Below are positions 45,632 to 54,499 of a DNA stretch of 64,000 nucleotides, piece after piece. This DNA comes from Amycolatopsis rubida. GTDB taxonomy: Bacteria; Actinomycetota; Actinomycetes; Mycobacteriales; Pseudonocardiaceae. Every line of letters starts with the position of its first letter. Within the stretch, counting starts at the first letter, position 1. The notes under the pieces are model-generated. The model was not told the DNA's origin, did no database searches, and worked only from the letters and a program-made list of their open reading frames with translations. The position numbers were made by a program, and so were the translations under genes. The stretch is from assembly GCF_900115345.1 (NCBI RefSeq), contig NZ_FOWC01000012.1, positions 1-64,000 on the forward strand. Direction: 5' to 3'.

Positions 45632-46549
45632 ATGCGATGGAGGCCGACCGCGGCGCTGGCAGTGCTCTTGGTGCTGCTGAGCGGGTGCGGGCCGAGCTTC
45701 GCGAACCTGCACCTGCGCGTCGCGGCCGGGTCGGTGGGCGGCGTCTACCACGATCTGGCCGGGCCGCTGGCGTCGGCGTGGGCGGGCGAACTCGGCATCG
45801 AGACGCCCCGGGTGCTCGCCACCCAGGGGTCGCGCGACAACCTCAACCGAGTGCTTTCCGGGAGCGCGGACGTCGCGTTCGTCGCCGCGGACCTGGCCGC
45901 GGACGCGGCGGCCGCGCACCCCGGCAAGCTCGCCGCGCTGGCCCGCATCCACGACGACTACCTGCACATCGTCGTCCGCGAGGACTCGCCCTACAACGCG
46001 GTGTCCATGCTGCGCGGCCGCCACATCGCGGTCGGCTCTCCGGAGTCGGGCGTCGAGTACATCGCCGACCGGGTGCTGCAGGTAGCCGGGCTGAAAGGCG
46101 CGGTCACGGTCAACCAGCTGAGCCTGGAGGATTCGCTCTCCGCGCTCGAGAACCGCAAGATCGACGCGATGTTCTGGTCCGGCGGGCTGCCGACGCCGCT
46201 CATCACCGAGTACAACCGCAAGGTCGGGCTGCGGCTGCTCGACATGTCCGATCTGATGCCGGGCATGCAGCGGTTCAGCCCGGTGTACGGCACCGCGACC
46301 ATCCCCGGCAGCACCTACGACCAGCCCGGTCCGGTCACGACGCTGGTGGTGCCGAACTTCCTGGTCGTGCCCACCTCGATGTCCGCCGACGTCGCCGAAG
46401 CGCTCACGAAGGGCCTGTACGACGCCCGCCCGCAGCTCGCGGCGGTCAACCGGGCGGCGCTGTCGATCGACGTGCATCCGGGGATCGAGACCGGTCCGCT
46501 GCCGTTGCATCCCGGCGCGCTGGCGTATTACCGCGCGGAGAAGGTCTAG
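45632..46549 (+). CDS. TAXI-type TRAP transporter solute-binding lipoprotein
   Basis: The product is 305 aa. A lipoprotein signal ends at Cys19 (LLSGCG). The mature part is a periplasmic-binding fold of the TAXI group (AAGSVGGVYHDLAGPLASAW, RGRHIAVGSPESGVEYIAD). TAXI proteins normally deliver substrates such as glutamate or other carboxylates to a TRAP permease, but no permease gene is adjacent. A two-component system follows on the opposite strand. The protein may therefore act as a sensor input or work with a distant permease. Confidence 0.85.
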   Translation: MRWRPTAALAVLLVLLSGCGPSFANLHLRVAAGSVGGVYHDLAGPLASAWAGELGIETPRVLATQGSRDNLNRVLSGSADVAFVAADLAADAAAAHPGKLAALARIHDDYLHIVVREDSPYNAVSMLRGRHIAVGSPESGVEYIADRVLQVAGLKGAVTVNQLSLEDSLSALENRKIDAMFWSGGLPTPLITEYNRKVGLRLLDMSDLMPGMQRFSPVYGTATIPGSTYDQPGPVTTLVVPNFLVVPTSMSADVAEALTKGLYDARPQLAAVNRAALSIDVHPGIETGPLPLHPGALAYYRAEKV

Positions 46550-46813
46550 ATCGAGACCACGGTGACGAGGCCCGGCCGGTTTGGACGGCGGCCGTCCGCG
46601 TCGACGACCCGCCACCCGCCCGCGCGCGTGCCGGGCGGGGCGAGCCAACGGCCGCGGCGGTCTCCGCGCAGATGACCTCGCCGCCGCCTTCGAGACCGGC
46701 ACCGGCGGCCAGGTCGTCCGGTCGGCGGTCCAGTCGCGGCCGATGCCGCACGGCAGGACTTGTCCGAACACCGCGTCCGCCGCTTCGCGACACGCGGCGA
46801 CCGCCGGAGCCCA

Positions 46814-48202
46814 TCAGCGCTCCGCGACCGGGAAGTCCATCGCGATCCGCAACCCGCCGCCGTCGGGCAGGGACAGCTGAATCTCGCCGCCGGAATGCCG
46901 GACGATCTCGGTCACGATCGCCAGCCCCAGCCCCGATCCGGGCACGTTCTGATGCGCTGTGCTCCGCCAGAACCGGTCGACGGCCCGCTCCAGCTCGTCC
47001 TCTCGCAGTCCGGGACCGTGGTCGCGAACCGACACCGTCACGCGGTCTTCGACGACGTTCGCGGCCACCTCGACGGAAGCACCGGAAGGGCTGAACTTGA
47101 GCGCGTTGTCCAGCAACGCGTCGAGCACGACCTCCAGCCCCCGCGGCGGCACGAGCACACGCGCGCCGTTGACGTCCACCGCGCTCTCCAGCGAGACCTC
47201 CCGTGCCGCCCCGACCACGGACCAGTCGGCGACGCGATCGGCGATCACTTCGGCGAGGCCTTCGGAAACCAGCTCGCCGCCAGCGGACTCCGCGCGGGCC
47301 ATGGACAGCAGTTCGTCGAGGATCTGGTTCAGCCGCTTGGCGTCCACCTGCGCCGCTTCGAGATCGGCCGCCGCGGCTTCGTCGGTGACCTGGCCGTCGA
47401 GATTGCCCAGCCGGATCTTCAACGCGGTCAACGGATTGCGCAGCTGATGCGAGGCGTCGGCGACGAACGCCCGCTGCGCGGCGAGCGCTTCCGACACACT
47501 CGCCGCCATCCGGTCGAACGACCGGCCCAGCTTCCGCAGCTCCGGCGGACCGCCGCTCTCCCCCACCGGCTCCGCCTCGCGGCCGCTGACCACAGACGCG
47601 ACCAGCGCGTCGGTCGCCTCGTCCAGCCTCCGCACCGGGCGCAGCGTCCAGCGCACCACCGGCAGCGCGACGAGCAGCGCGAGCCCGAACGCGACCAGCG
47701 CGCACGCGGCCAGCAGCAACCATTGCCACAGCAGCTGGGTGCGGACGTGATCGGTCGCGGACTCCGTCACCACCGCGCCGCGCACCTCGCCGTCGATGAG
47801 GATCGGCTCGGCCAGCACCAGCGGCTTGCTCGCCCACGGCATCAGCAACGGCCCGGCTTCGGGCGGACGGGCGGCGAGCGCCTCGTTCACCGGCACCCGG
47901 ATCGCGGGCCGGTCGACGGCGCCGCCCACCGAGCTCAGCACCGGCTCGCCGTCCTGGTTCACCACGACCACTTTCACGCCGTACACCTCGGTGTACCGGC
48001 GCAGTTCGGGTTCCAGCAGGCCGAGCTGGTTGTCGAGCAGCGGCCGCTGGGCGAGCGAAGCGAACCGCGAGGTGTCGGTGAGCCGGTCGAGGAAAAGCTT
48101 CTGCTGAAGGCTGCTCGCGATGCTGAGGGCGAGCGGGATGCCGAGCCCGAACACGAGCAGCGCGACGAGCGTGACGACGATGCCCTGCAGCCGGACGCGC
48201 AC
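46814..48202 (-). CDS. Sensor histidine kinase
   Basis: The product is 462 aa. One membrane helix (10-30), an extracytoplasmic sensor loop (35-155), a second helix (158-183), a HAMP-like linker, the HisKA helix with His252 (ADASHQLRNPLTALK) and a HATPase domain (DALLDNALKFSP, DHGPGL, GSGLGLAI) are in order. It is downstream of its response-regulator gene with a 3-bp gap. The convergent TAXI lipoprotein gene suggests that it may sense a carboxylate, as TctE does. The 264 bp between the two genes show no convincing reading frame. Confidence 0.9.
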   Translation of the reverse strand: MRVRLQGIVVTLVALLVFGLGIPLALSIASSLQQKLFLDRLTDTSRFASLAQRPLLDNQLGLLEPELRRYTEVYGVKVVVVNQDGEPVLSSVGGAVDRPAIRVPVNEALAARPPEAGPLLMPWASKPLVLAEPILIDGEVRGAVVTESATDHVRTQLLWQWLLLAACALVAFGLALLVALPVVRWTLRPVRRLDEATDALVASVVSGREAEPVGESGGPPELRKLGRSFDRMAASVSEALAAQRAFVADASHQLRNPLTALKIRLGNLDGQVTDEAAAADLEAAQVDAKRLNQILDELLSMARAESAGGELVSEGLAEVIADRVADWSVVGAAREVSLESAVDVNGARVLVPPRGLEVVLDALLDNALKFSPSGASVEVAANVVEDRVTVSVRDHGPGLREDELERAVDRFWRSTAHQNVPGSGLGLAIVTEIVRHSGGEIQLSLPDGGGLRIAMDFPVAER

Positions 48203-48205
48203 AGT

Positions 48206-48874
48206 TCAGTCCCGCCGGATGCCCAGGCGGTAGCCGACGCCGCGCACCGTCTCGATCAGCGCCGGGCGGCCGAGCTTGGTGCGCAAGGTGGCGACGTGCA
48301 CGTCCAGCGAACGGCTCTCCGCCGCGCCGCGGTGCCCCCACACCTCGTTGAGCACCTGTTCGCGCGAGCACACCGCGCCGCCCGCCGCCGCTACCAGCGC
48401 GAGCACCTGGAACTCCTTGCGGGACAACGAGATCGGCTCGCCCGCCACCAGCACCTCGTACCGGGCGAGGTCGATCCGGACGTCGCCGACCTCCACCACC
48501 GGCACGGACGGCGCGGGCCGCTCCACGCGCCGCCGCCGCACGGCCTCGACACGCGCGAGCAGTTCCTCCACGTCGTACGGCTTGACCAGGTAGTCGTCGG
48601 CGCCGGCGCGCAGGCCGTGCACCCGGTCGTTCACCTCGCCGCGCGCGGACACGACGATCACCGCGACGTCGCTGACCGCGCGGATCTGCCGGCACAGCAC
48701 CACGCCGTCGACGTCGGGAAGCCCCAGGTCGAGGAGGATCACGTCGACGTCGTGGACCCGGTCGAGCACCCCGGCCCCGGACGGCAGCCGCTGCATGGTG
48801 AGGCCGCGGCGGACCAGCGCGGGCACGAGCGCCCCGGCGACCCGGTCGTCGTCTTCCACCAGCAGCACGCGCAC
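48206..48874 (-). CDS. OmpR-family response regulator
   Basis: The product is 222 aa. A receiver domain has the acidic pocket EDDD (7-10), phospho-acceptor Asp49 (VILLDLGLPD) and Lys in YLVKPYD. A C-terminal winged helix (about 125-220) ends VRGVGYRLG, the OmpR/PhoB signature. The GTG at 48874 has GGGGAGGAG upstream. It is the first gene of the regulator-kinase operon. Confidence 0.92.
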   Translation of the reverse strand: MRVLLVEDDDRVAGALVPALVRRGLTMQRLPSGAGVLDRVHDVDVILLDLGLPDVDGVVLCRQIRAVSDVAVIVVSARGEVNDRVHGLRAGADDYLVKPYDVEELLARVEAVRRRRVERPAPSVPVVEVGDVRIDLARYEVLVAGEPISLSRKEFQVLALVAAAGGAVCSREQVLNEVWGHRGAAESRSLDVHVATLRTKLGRPALIETVRGVGYRLGIRRD

Positions 48875-49064
48875 GCTTGCTCCTCCCCGGTGATCCAGAC
48901 CACGGTAGCCGGACTCTAGGGCGCCACGCCCCGCGGACACGGTGCGTGGCGGCCGCCACAGTCCCGACTAGGCTGAACGCCGCCACGACGGCCGCATCCG
49001 ATACGTAGTTGAAACCCTAAGTATTGCTCAAGCCGTCTTTACAAGAGATGTCCCGGTAGTAGGT

Positions 49065-49083
49065 TTCCGCAAGCGTTGCGGAA
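49065..49083. promoter_or_regulatory. Inverted repeat in the gluA leader
   Basis: TTCCGCAA and TTGCGGAA form a perfect 8-bp stem around GCG, about 48 bp upstream of the gluA ATG. It may be an operator or a leader hairpin. No regulator can be assigned. Confidence 0.4.
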
Positions 49084-49130
49084 CCCCAGTTCCGCGGACG
49101 CCGCTGACCAACGGAGCTCTGGAGGCCACG

Positions 49131-49883
49131 ATGACCACCGAGGTGGCGACGCCGATGATCAAGGCGGCCGCCGTGAACAAGTACTTCGGCGAGCTGCACG
49201 TGCTGCGCGAGATCACGCTCGAGGTGCCGCGCGGCCAGGTCGTCGTCGTGCTCGGGCCGTCCGGGTCGGGCAAGTCGACGCTGTGCCGCGCGATCAACCG
49301 GCTCGAGCCGATCAACTCCGGCGAGATCGCCGTGGACGGCGTTCCGCTGCCCGCCGAGGGCAAGGCGCTCGCCGCGCTGCGCGCCGACGTCGGGATGGTC
49401 TTCCAGCAGTTCAACCTGTTCGCGCACAAGACGATCGTCGAGAACGTCATGCTCGCGCCGGTGAAGGTGCGCAAGACCGCCCAGGCGCAGGCTCGCAAGA
49501 CCGCGATGGAACTGCTCGAACGCGTCGGCATCGCGAACCAGGCCGACAAGTACCCGGCCCAGCTGTCGGGCGGCCAGCAGCAGCGCGTCGCGATCGCCCG
49601 CGCGCTCGCGATGAAGCCCAAGGTGATGCTGTTCGACGAGCCGACCTCGGCGCTGGACCCGGAAATGGTCCAGGAGGTGCTGGACGTGATGACCGGGCTG
49701 GCGAAGGACGGCATGACCATGCTCGTGGTCACGCACGAGATGGGCTTCGCCCGGCGCGCCGCCGACCGCGTCCTCTTCATGGCCGACGGCGAGATCGTCG
49801 AGGACACGACGCCGGAGGAGTTCTTCACCAAGCCGAAATCCGACCGCGCCAAGGACTTCCTCGGCAAGATCCTGACCCACTGA
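49131..49883 (+). CDS. gluA: Glutamate-type amino acid ABC transporter, ATP-binding protein
   Basis: The product is 250 aa. Walker A is GPSGSGKST (42-50), the signature is LSGGQQQ (145-151) and Walker B is VMLFDEP (165-171). It is a polar amino acid importer ATPase and heads a four-gene operon with binding protein and two permeases. The same gluABCD cluster sits near recA-recX in other actinobacteria. The ATG at 49131 follows GGAGG. Confidence 0.94.
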   Translation: MTTEVATPMIKAAAVNKYFGELHVLREITLEVPRGQVVVVLGPSGSGKSTLCRAINRLEPINSGEIAVDGVPLPAEGKALAALRADVGMVFQQFNLFAHKTIVENVMLAPVKVRKTAQAQARKTAMELLERVGIANQADKYPAQLSGGQQQRVAIARALAMKPKVMLFDEPTSALDPEMVQEVLDVMTGLAKDGMTMLVVTHEMGFARRAADRVLFMADGEIVEDTTPEEFFTKPKSDRAKDFLGKILTH

Positions 49884-50013
49884 CCCGTTCGGGGGAATCC
49901 CCCGGCGCCCCGGGTCCGAGGTGGCTGTACTCGGCCGTGTCCCTCGGCCCCGCCGAATCGGTACCGACAGTTCCCGGGCACCTGTTTCCCGGACAGACAT
50001 GGGAGAGACTGAC

Positions 50014-50919
50014 ATGAGGATCCGCACCCTCGCGGCCGCTCTGCTCGCCGGCGGGCTGCTGCTCACGGCCTGCGGCAAGGAAGGCACCCCGGCCGGCTCC
50101 GGCGGGGACGCCAACGCCAGCGCCGCGCCGCTGCCCACCTACGAGGTGGCCAAGGACGTCAAGCTCGACGGCTCGCCGGTGTTCACGAAGATCAAGTCCG
50201 CGGGCACGATCACCATCGGCGTCAAGGACGACCAGCCCGAACTGGGCCAGAAGGACCCGAAGACCGGCAAGTTCCAGGGCTTCGACATCGAGATCGCCCG
50301 GATGGTCGCGGCCGGCCTCGGCTTCGGCGAGGACAAGATCAAGTACACGACGGTCGACTCGGCCGCCCGCGAACAGGCCATCTCCAACGGCCAGGTCGAC
50401 CTCTACGTCGGCACCTACACCATCAGCGACAAGCGCAAGAAGCTCGTGTCGTTCGCCGGCCCGTACTTCCAGGCCGGACAGGACCTGCTGGTGCGCGCCG
50501 ACGACAACTCGATCACCGGGCCGGAGACGCTGAAGGGCAAGAAGGTCTGCTCGGTCACCGGGTCGACCCCGATCCAGCGCGTGCGCGAGCAGAAGCTGAC
50601 CGACCAGATCGTCGAGTTCCAGAAGTACTCGCAGTGCGTGGAGAAGCTGCAGACGAAGGACGTCGACGCGCTCACCACCGACGACGCGATCCTGAAGGGC
50701 TACGCCGCCCAGGACAAGGACAGCTTCAAGGTCGTCGGCAAGCCGTTCTCGAAGGAGCCCTACGGCATCGGCCTGAACAAGGACGACAAGGTGCTGCGCG
50801 ACAAGATCGACGACCTGCTGCAGGCCTCGATCGACAACGGCACCTGGAAGAAGATCTACGACGCGACCCTCGGCAAGTCCGGCGCGCCCGCGACGCCGCC
50901 GGCCATCGAGCGGTACTGA
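50014..50919 (+). CDS. gluB: Glutamate-binding lipoprotein of ABC importer
   Basis: The product is 301 aa. A lipoprotein signal ends at Cys20 (LLTACGK). The mature part is a family 3 solute-binding protein (ITIGVKDDQPELGQ; GFDIEIARMVAAGL; EQAISNGQVDLYVGTYTISD). Two cysteines (VCSVTG and SQCVEKL) may form a disulfide, as in actinobacterial GluB. It captures glutamate or a related amino acid outside the membrane. It lies 130 bp after gluA. Confidence 0.92.
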   Translation: MRIRTLAAALLAGGLLLTACGKEGTPAGSGGDANASAAPLPTYEVAKDVKLDGSPVFTKIKSAGTITIGVKDDQPELGQKDPKTGKFQGFDIEIARMVAAGLGFGEDKIKYTTVDSAAREQAISNGQVDLYVGTYTISDKRKKLVSFAGPYFQAGQDLLVRADDNSITGPETLKGKKVCSVTGSTPIQRVREQKLTDQIVEFQKYSQCVEKLQTKDVDALTTDDAILKGYAAQDKDSFKVVGKPFSKEPYGIGLNKDDKVLRDKIDDLLQASIDNGTWKKIYDATLGKSGAPATPPAIERY

Positions 50920-51003
50920 CCTGATCCGGCGGCCGGTGGGCGAAGCTTTCGCCCACCGGCCGCCGTACACCCACTATCGGCACACGGACGCGGGGAAGGC
51001 TCC

Positions 51004-51651
51004 ATGGACGTCCTGCTCGACAATCTGGACCTCTTCGGTCCGTTCTTTCTCACCACGATCGAACTGTTCCTGATCGCGGGAGCGTGCAGCCTGGTGCTGG
51101 GCACGATCCTCGCGATGCTGCGGGTGAGCCCGGTCCCGGTGCTGCGCGCGATCGGCACGACGTACGTCACCGTCCTGCGCAACACGCCGCTGACGCTGGT
51201 GTTCGCGTTCCTCGTGTTCGCCTACCCGCTGCTCGACATCGTCAAGATCGACTACTTCCCGACCGCCGCGGTGGCGCTGACGATCTACACGTCGGCGTTC
51301 ATCTGCGAGGTCGTGCGCTCGGGCATCAACACGGTGCCGATCGGCCAGGCCGAGGCGGGCCGCGCGCTGGGCCTGTCGTCCGGGCAGATCCTCGGCGGCA
51401 TCGTCCTCCCGCAGGCGCTGCGGTCGGTCGTCCCGCCGCTCGTCAGCATGCTCATCGCGCTGCTGAAGAACACGACGATCGCCAGCGGGTTCTCGGTCGC
51501 CGAGGCGGGCGCGATCCGGCAGTACGTGTCCGAGCGCGGCGACAACCAGATGATCGCGCTGCTGTGGGTGGCACTCGGCTTCATCATCCTCGTGTCGGTG
51601 CTGTCGCTGGTGCAGCGCAGCCTGGAGAAGCGCTGGAGCGTGGCCCGATGA
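51004..51651 (+). CDS. gluC: Glutamate ABC transporter permease GluC
   Basis: The product is 215 aa with about five membrane helices and the His/Glu/Gln-family permease EAA loop (AEAGRALGLSSGQILGGIVL). It pairs with GluD to form the channel energised by GluA. Its stop overlaps the gluD start as ATGA. Confidence 0.93.
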   Translation: MDVLLDNLDLFGPFFLTTIELFLIAGACSLVLGTILAMLRVSPVPVLRAIGTTYVTVLRNTPLTLVFAFLVFAYPLLDIVKIDYFPTAAVALTIYTSAFICEVVRSGINTVPIGQAEAGRALGLSSGQILGGIVLPQALRSVVPPLVSMLIALLKNTTIASGFSVAEAGAIRQYVSERGDNQMIALLWVALGFIILVSVLSLVQRSLEKRWSVAR

Positions 51652-52532
51652 GCACGGTTCTTTTCGACACCCCGGGCCCGAAAGCACGGGTGCGGCACCG
51701 GCTTTACGCGGTGCTCGGCATCGTCGTCGTGGCGGCGCTGGTCGCGTTCGTGGTCTACCGCTTCATCGACAGCGGCCAGTTCTCCGCCCGCAAGTGGGAA
51801 TGGCTGCAGTACTCCCAGGTCCAGAGCGACCTCGCGAACGCCGTGCTGGCGACCGTGAAGGCCTTCGCACTGGGCGCGGTGCTGGCCATCGTGTTCGGCG
51901 CGGTGTTCGCCGCCGGACGGCTGTCCGACCACGCGTGGGTACGCGGGATCTGCACATTCGTCGTGGAGTTCTTCCGCGCGATCCCGCTGCTGATCCTGAT
52001 GTTCCTGTTCTACTACGGCCTCCCGACCCTCGGCGTGGACACGTCGCCGCTGTTCGCGGTGGTGCTCGGCCTGACGCTGTACAACGGCTCGGTGCTGGCG
52101 GAGGTCTTCCGAGCGGGCATCCAGTCCCTGCCGAAGGGCCAGAGCGAAGCCGCGTACGCGCTCGGCATGCGCAAGACCCAGGTGATGTTCACGGTCCTGC
52201 TGCCGCAGGCGCTGCGCGCGATGCTGCCGACGATCATCAGCCAGCTGGTGGTGCTGCTCAAGGACACCGCGCTCGGCTTCCTCGTGACGTACCCGGAGCT
52301 GCTGTACTACGCCCGCTACATCGGCAGCCAGGGCGACTTCGGCCGCCCGATCGTCCCGTCGACCCTCGTGGCCGCCGCGATCTACATCGCGATGTGCCTG
52401 CTGCTGACCGCGCTCGCGACGTACCTGGAGCGTCGCAACCGCCGCAGCAAGAAGCACATCGACACGGACGCCAAGCAAGCCGCGGAAGTCACCACCGCCG
52501 CGACCGGCGGCCTGCACGGCGGCCCTCTCTGA
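51648..52532 (+). CDS. gluD: Glutamate ABC transporter permease GluD
   Basis: The product is 294 aa. It has about five to six membrane helices, the EAA loop (SEAAYALGMRKTQVMFTVLL) and a hydrophilic C-terminal tail. It is the second permease subunit of the importer. The operon ends at a strong terminator 23 bp after the stop. Confidence 0.93.
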   Translation: MSTVLFDTPGPKARVRHRLYAVLGIVVVAALVAFVVYRFIDSGQFSARKWEWLQYSQVQSDLANAVLATVKAFALGAVLAIVFGAVFAAGRLSDHAWVRGICTFVVEFFRAIPLLILMFLFYYGLPTLGVDTSPLFAVVLGLTLYNGSVLAEVFRAGIQSLPKGQSEAAYALGMRKTQVMFTVLLPQALRAMLPTIISQLVVLLKDTALGFLVTYPELLYYARYIGSQGDFGRPIVPSTLVAAAIYIAMCLLLTALATYLERRNRRSKKHIDTDAKQAAEVTTAATGGLHGGPL

Positions 52533-52554
52533 CGGTTCGTTCGTCTTTCACTCG

Positions 52555-52604
52555 AAGCCCCCGGTGCTGCTTTCCTTGCGGCGCTGGGGGTTTCTTGTTT
52601 TTCG
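52555..52604 (+). terminator. Rho-independent terminator of gluABCD
   Basis: A 16-bp stem (52555-52570 with 52578-52593, including G-T pairs) and a 7-base loop are followed by TTTCTTGTTTTT. Confidence 0.9.
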
Positions 52605-52900
52605 GCCTTGCGCTGTCGGGTGTCGCGGTGGTCCAGCGGCGGGACTGCCCCGCTGGGCAGCCGGAGCGACACTCGCTTGCCCCACGACGCTGTCGTCGCC
52701 GCACCGTCCGCTTTGGCTCCCCCGCAGAACTCCTGCCGCGGTTCTCCGCCGGTCGGGCGCGCTGCGAGTTCCGTTGGGGGCAAACGGAAAACGAACCAGC
52801 CGCCGCCCGCTTCTCCGTGTCCGGGTTCCAGTGCGCCCCGCCGGAATTCCCGGCCCGGCACCGCGTCTTTTGCCGCCGGGGATCACGCGAGCGCCGGTGA
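52605..52900. other. Intergenic region without a recognisable gene
   Basis: Nearly 300 bp between the glu terminator and the convergent nucleotidyltransferase gene contain only short Arg/Pro-rich frames with no domain and no further hairpin with a T tract. I see nothing functional in it. Confidence 0.55.
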
Positions 52901-53527
52901 TCACGACTCCTCCCTTCCGGAGAGTTCTTCCCTGGCAAGGGAAATCGTCTCTTCGGCCAGCGTGGCAAGCTCCGCTTCCCGGCTCGCCGCGGCACGAGCC
53001 AATCGAGTGATGCCCTCGACCCAGGAACCCGTGCTAACGTCGATCTCATCAATGCGAGAACATCCCCGTGACAAGAGCCCGCGAGCATCGTCGTAGCGGC
53101 CGCGAGCAACTGCCTTGATCGCTCCCAGTGCGTTGGCCAGCGCACTGGCCGGCTTCGACCACTCTCCGTCCCGCGCATGGTCGGCCGGATCGCACGGACC
53201 GGCCCCAACCTCGCGCACGGCTAGATCAAGCCGCCAGAACAAGGAAACCTCAGCGAACCGCACGAACAGCAACCGCTTTCGCGTCGAGTGGAAGCAGTCA
53301 GGCGCCGTCCGGACGGCCGCCACCGGCTGCACCCGCTCCAGCGTCGCCCGTACGGAGGCCAGGCAGCCGGCCAGGCCCCCGTCGGGCACGAGCCACTCGA
53401 CGTCGATGTCGCTGTACTCGTCCGCGGTTCCCGTGCGCAGCGAACCGCGCAGCTGCGCACGGGAACCGCGGCACGAGACGGCCAGCGCCTCGATGATGCG
53501 GTCCGCCAGCGCGTCCCGTTTCATCAT
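52901..53527 (-). CDS. Nucleotidyltransferase-fold protein
   Basis: The product is 208 aa from the ATG at 53527. The polymerase-beta motif is present: Gly28-Ser29 followed by Asp40 and Asp42 (RGSLRTGTADEYSDIDVEW). The rest is helical (SALANALGAIKAVARGRYDDA). The fold is shared by aminoglycoside adenylyltransferases, minimal nucleotidyltransferases of toxin-antitoxin systems, and others. No HEPN partner gene is adjacent, so it looks like a stand-alone enzyme of unknown substrate. No good ribosome-binding site precedes the start, which abuts a hexanucleotide repeat. Confidence 0.72.
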   Translation of the reverse strand: MMKRDALADRIIEALAVSCRGSRAQLRGSLRTGTADEYSDIDVEWLVPDGGLAGCLASVRATLERVQPVAAVRTAPDCFHSTRKRLLFVRFAEVSLFWRLDLAVREVGAGPCDPADHARDGEWSKPASALANALGAIKAVARGRYDDARGLLSRGCSRIDEIDVSTGSWVEGITRLARAAASREAELATLAEETISLAREELSGREES

Positions 53528-53530
53528 CGG

Positions 53531-53566
53531 TGCCAGTGCCAGTGCCAGTGCCAGTGCCGATGCCGA
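53531..53566. repeat. Hexanucleotide repeat beside the nucleotidyltransferase start
   Basis: TGCCAG occurs four times in a row (53531-53554), followed by two TGCCGA units (53555-53566). The array lies 3 bp upstream of the start codon on the minus strand. Changes in copy number would alter promoter or leader spacing, or add dipeptides if a start further upstream is used. Confidence 0.9.
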
Positions 53567-53746
53567 TACCCATGTCGGCATCGGTACCGGCGCTCGCCCA
53601 GCCGCCCGGCCGGGCGGTATCTGATCCATGCCATTACGCCCGCTGTCGCTGCCTGAGGAGGAACCGCCTATCGCCCCACCACAACTGAATACGCCCGCGG
53701 TCGCGAACCCGGGCGCCGCGGCCTCGTGCGGACGGAGCCCGCTGGG

Positions 53747-54499
53747 TCACCGATTGCGCCGGAACAGCTTGTCTCCCAGCCAGACAATCGGGTCGTACTT
53801 GCGGTCGGCGACGCGTTCCTTCATCGGGATCAGTGCGTTGTCGGTGATGTGGATGCCTTCCGGGCACACCTCGGTGCAGCATTTGGTGATGTTGCAGAAC
53901 CCGAGCCCGTGCTCGTCCTGCGCGGAGTCGCGGCGGTCGGCGACGTCCAGCGGATGCATCTCCAGTTCGGCGATCCGCATGAGGTAGCGCGGCCCGGCGA
54001 AGCTCTCCTTGTTCTCCTCGTGGTCGCGCACGACGTGGCAGGTGTTCTGGCACAGATAGCACTCGATGCACTTGCGGAATTCCTGCGAGCGCTCGACGTC
54101 CACCTGCTGCATCCGGTACTCGCCGGGCTTCAGCCCCTCCGGCGGGGTGAAGGACGGGATCTCGCGTGCCTTCGTGTAGTTGAACGACACGTCGGTGACG
54201 AGGTCGCGGATCACCGGGAAGGTGCGCATCGGCGTGACCGTCACGACCTCGGCCTCGGTGAACGTCGACATGCGCGTCATGCACAACAGCCGCGGTTTGC
54301 CGTTGATCTCCGCCGAGCAGGAGCCGCACTTGCCTGCCTTGCAGTTCCAGCGCACCGCGAGATCCGCGGCCTGGGTGGCCTGCAGCCGGTGGATGATGTC
54401 GAGCACGACCTCGCCCTCGTTCACCTCCACGGTGAAGTCCTGCAAGTCGCCGCCGGTCGCGTCGCCTCGCCACACGCGGAACTTCGCCTGGTAGCTCAC
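53747..54499 (-). CDS. sdhB: Succinate dehydrogenase/fumarate reductase iron-sulfur subunit
   Basis: The product is 250 aa. The [2Fe-2S] ligands are in CKAGKCGSCSAEINGKPRLLC split over residues 50-75. Two Cys motifs, CIECYLCQNTC and CNITKCCTEVCP, hold the [4Fe-4S] and [3Fe-4S] clusters. It passes electrons from SdhA to the membrane quinone site. Its start overlaps the sdhA stop by 4 bp. The arrangement small protein-sdhC-sdhA-sdhB matches M. tuberculosis Rv0250c-Rv0247c (Sdh1). Confidence 0.93.
   Translation of the reverse strand: MSYQAKFRVWRGDATGGDLQDFTVEVNEGEVVLDIIHRLQATQAADLAVRWNCKAGKCGSCSAEINGKPRLLCMTRMSTFTEAEVVTVTPMRTFPVIRDLVTDVSFNYTKAREIPSFTPPEGLKPGEYRMQQVDVERSQEFRKCIECYLCQNTCHVVRDHEENKESFAGPRYLMRIAELEMHPLDVADRRDSAQDEHGLGFCNITKCCTEVCPEGIHITDNALIPMKERVADRKYDPIVWLGDKLFRRNR

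Noticed and set aside
46550..46813. Small gene between the TAXI gene and the sensor kinase gene
   Set aside because: Frames there are Arg/Pro-rich, lack a start with a ribosome-binding site, and have no domain.
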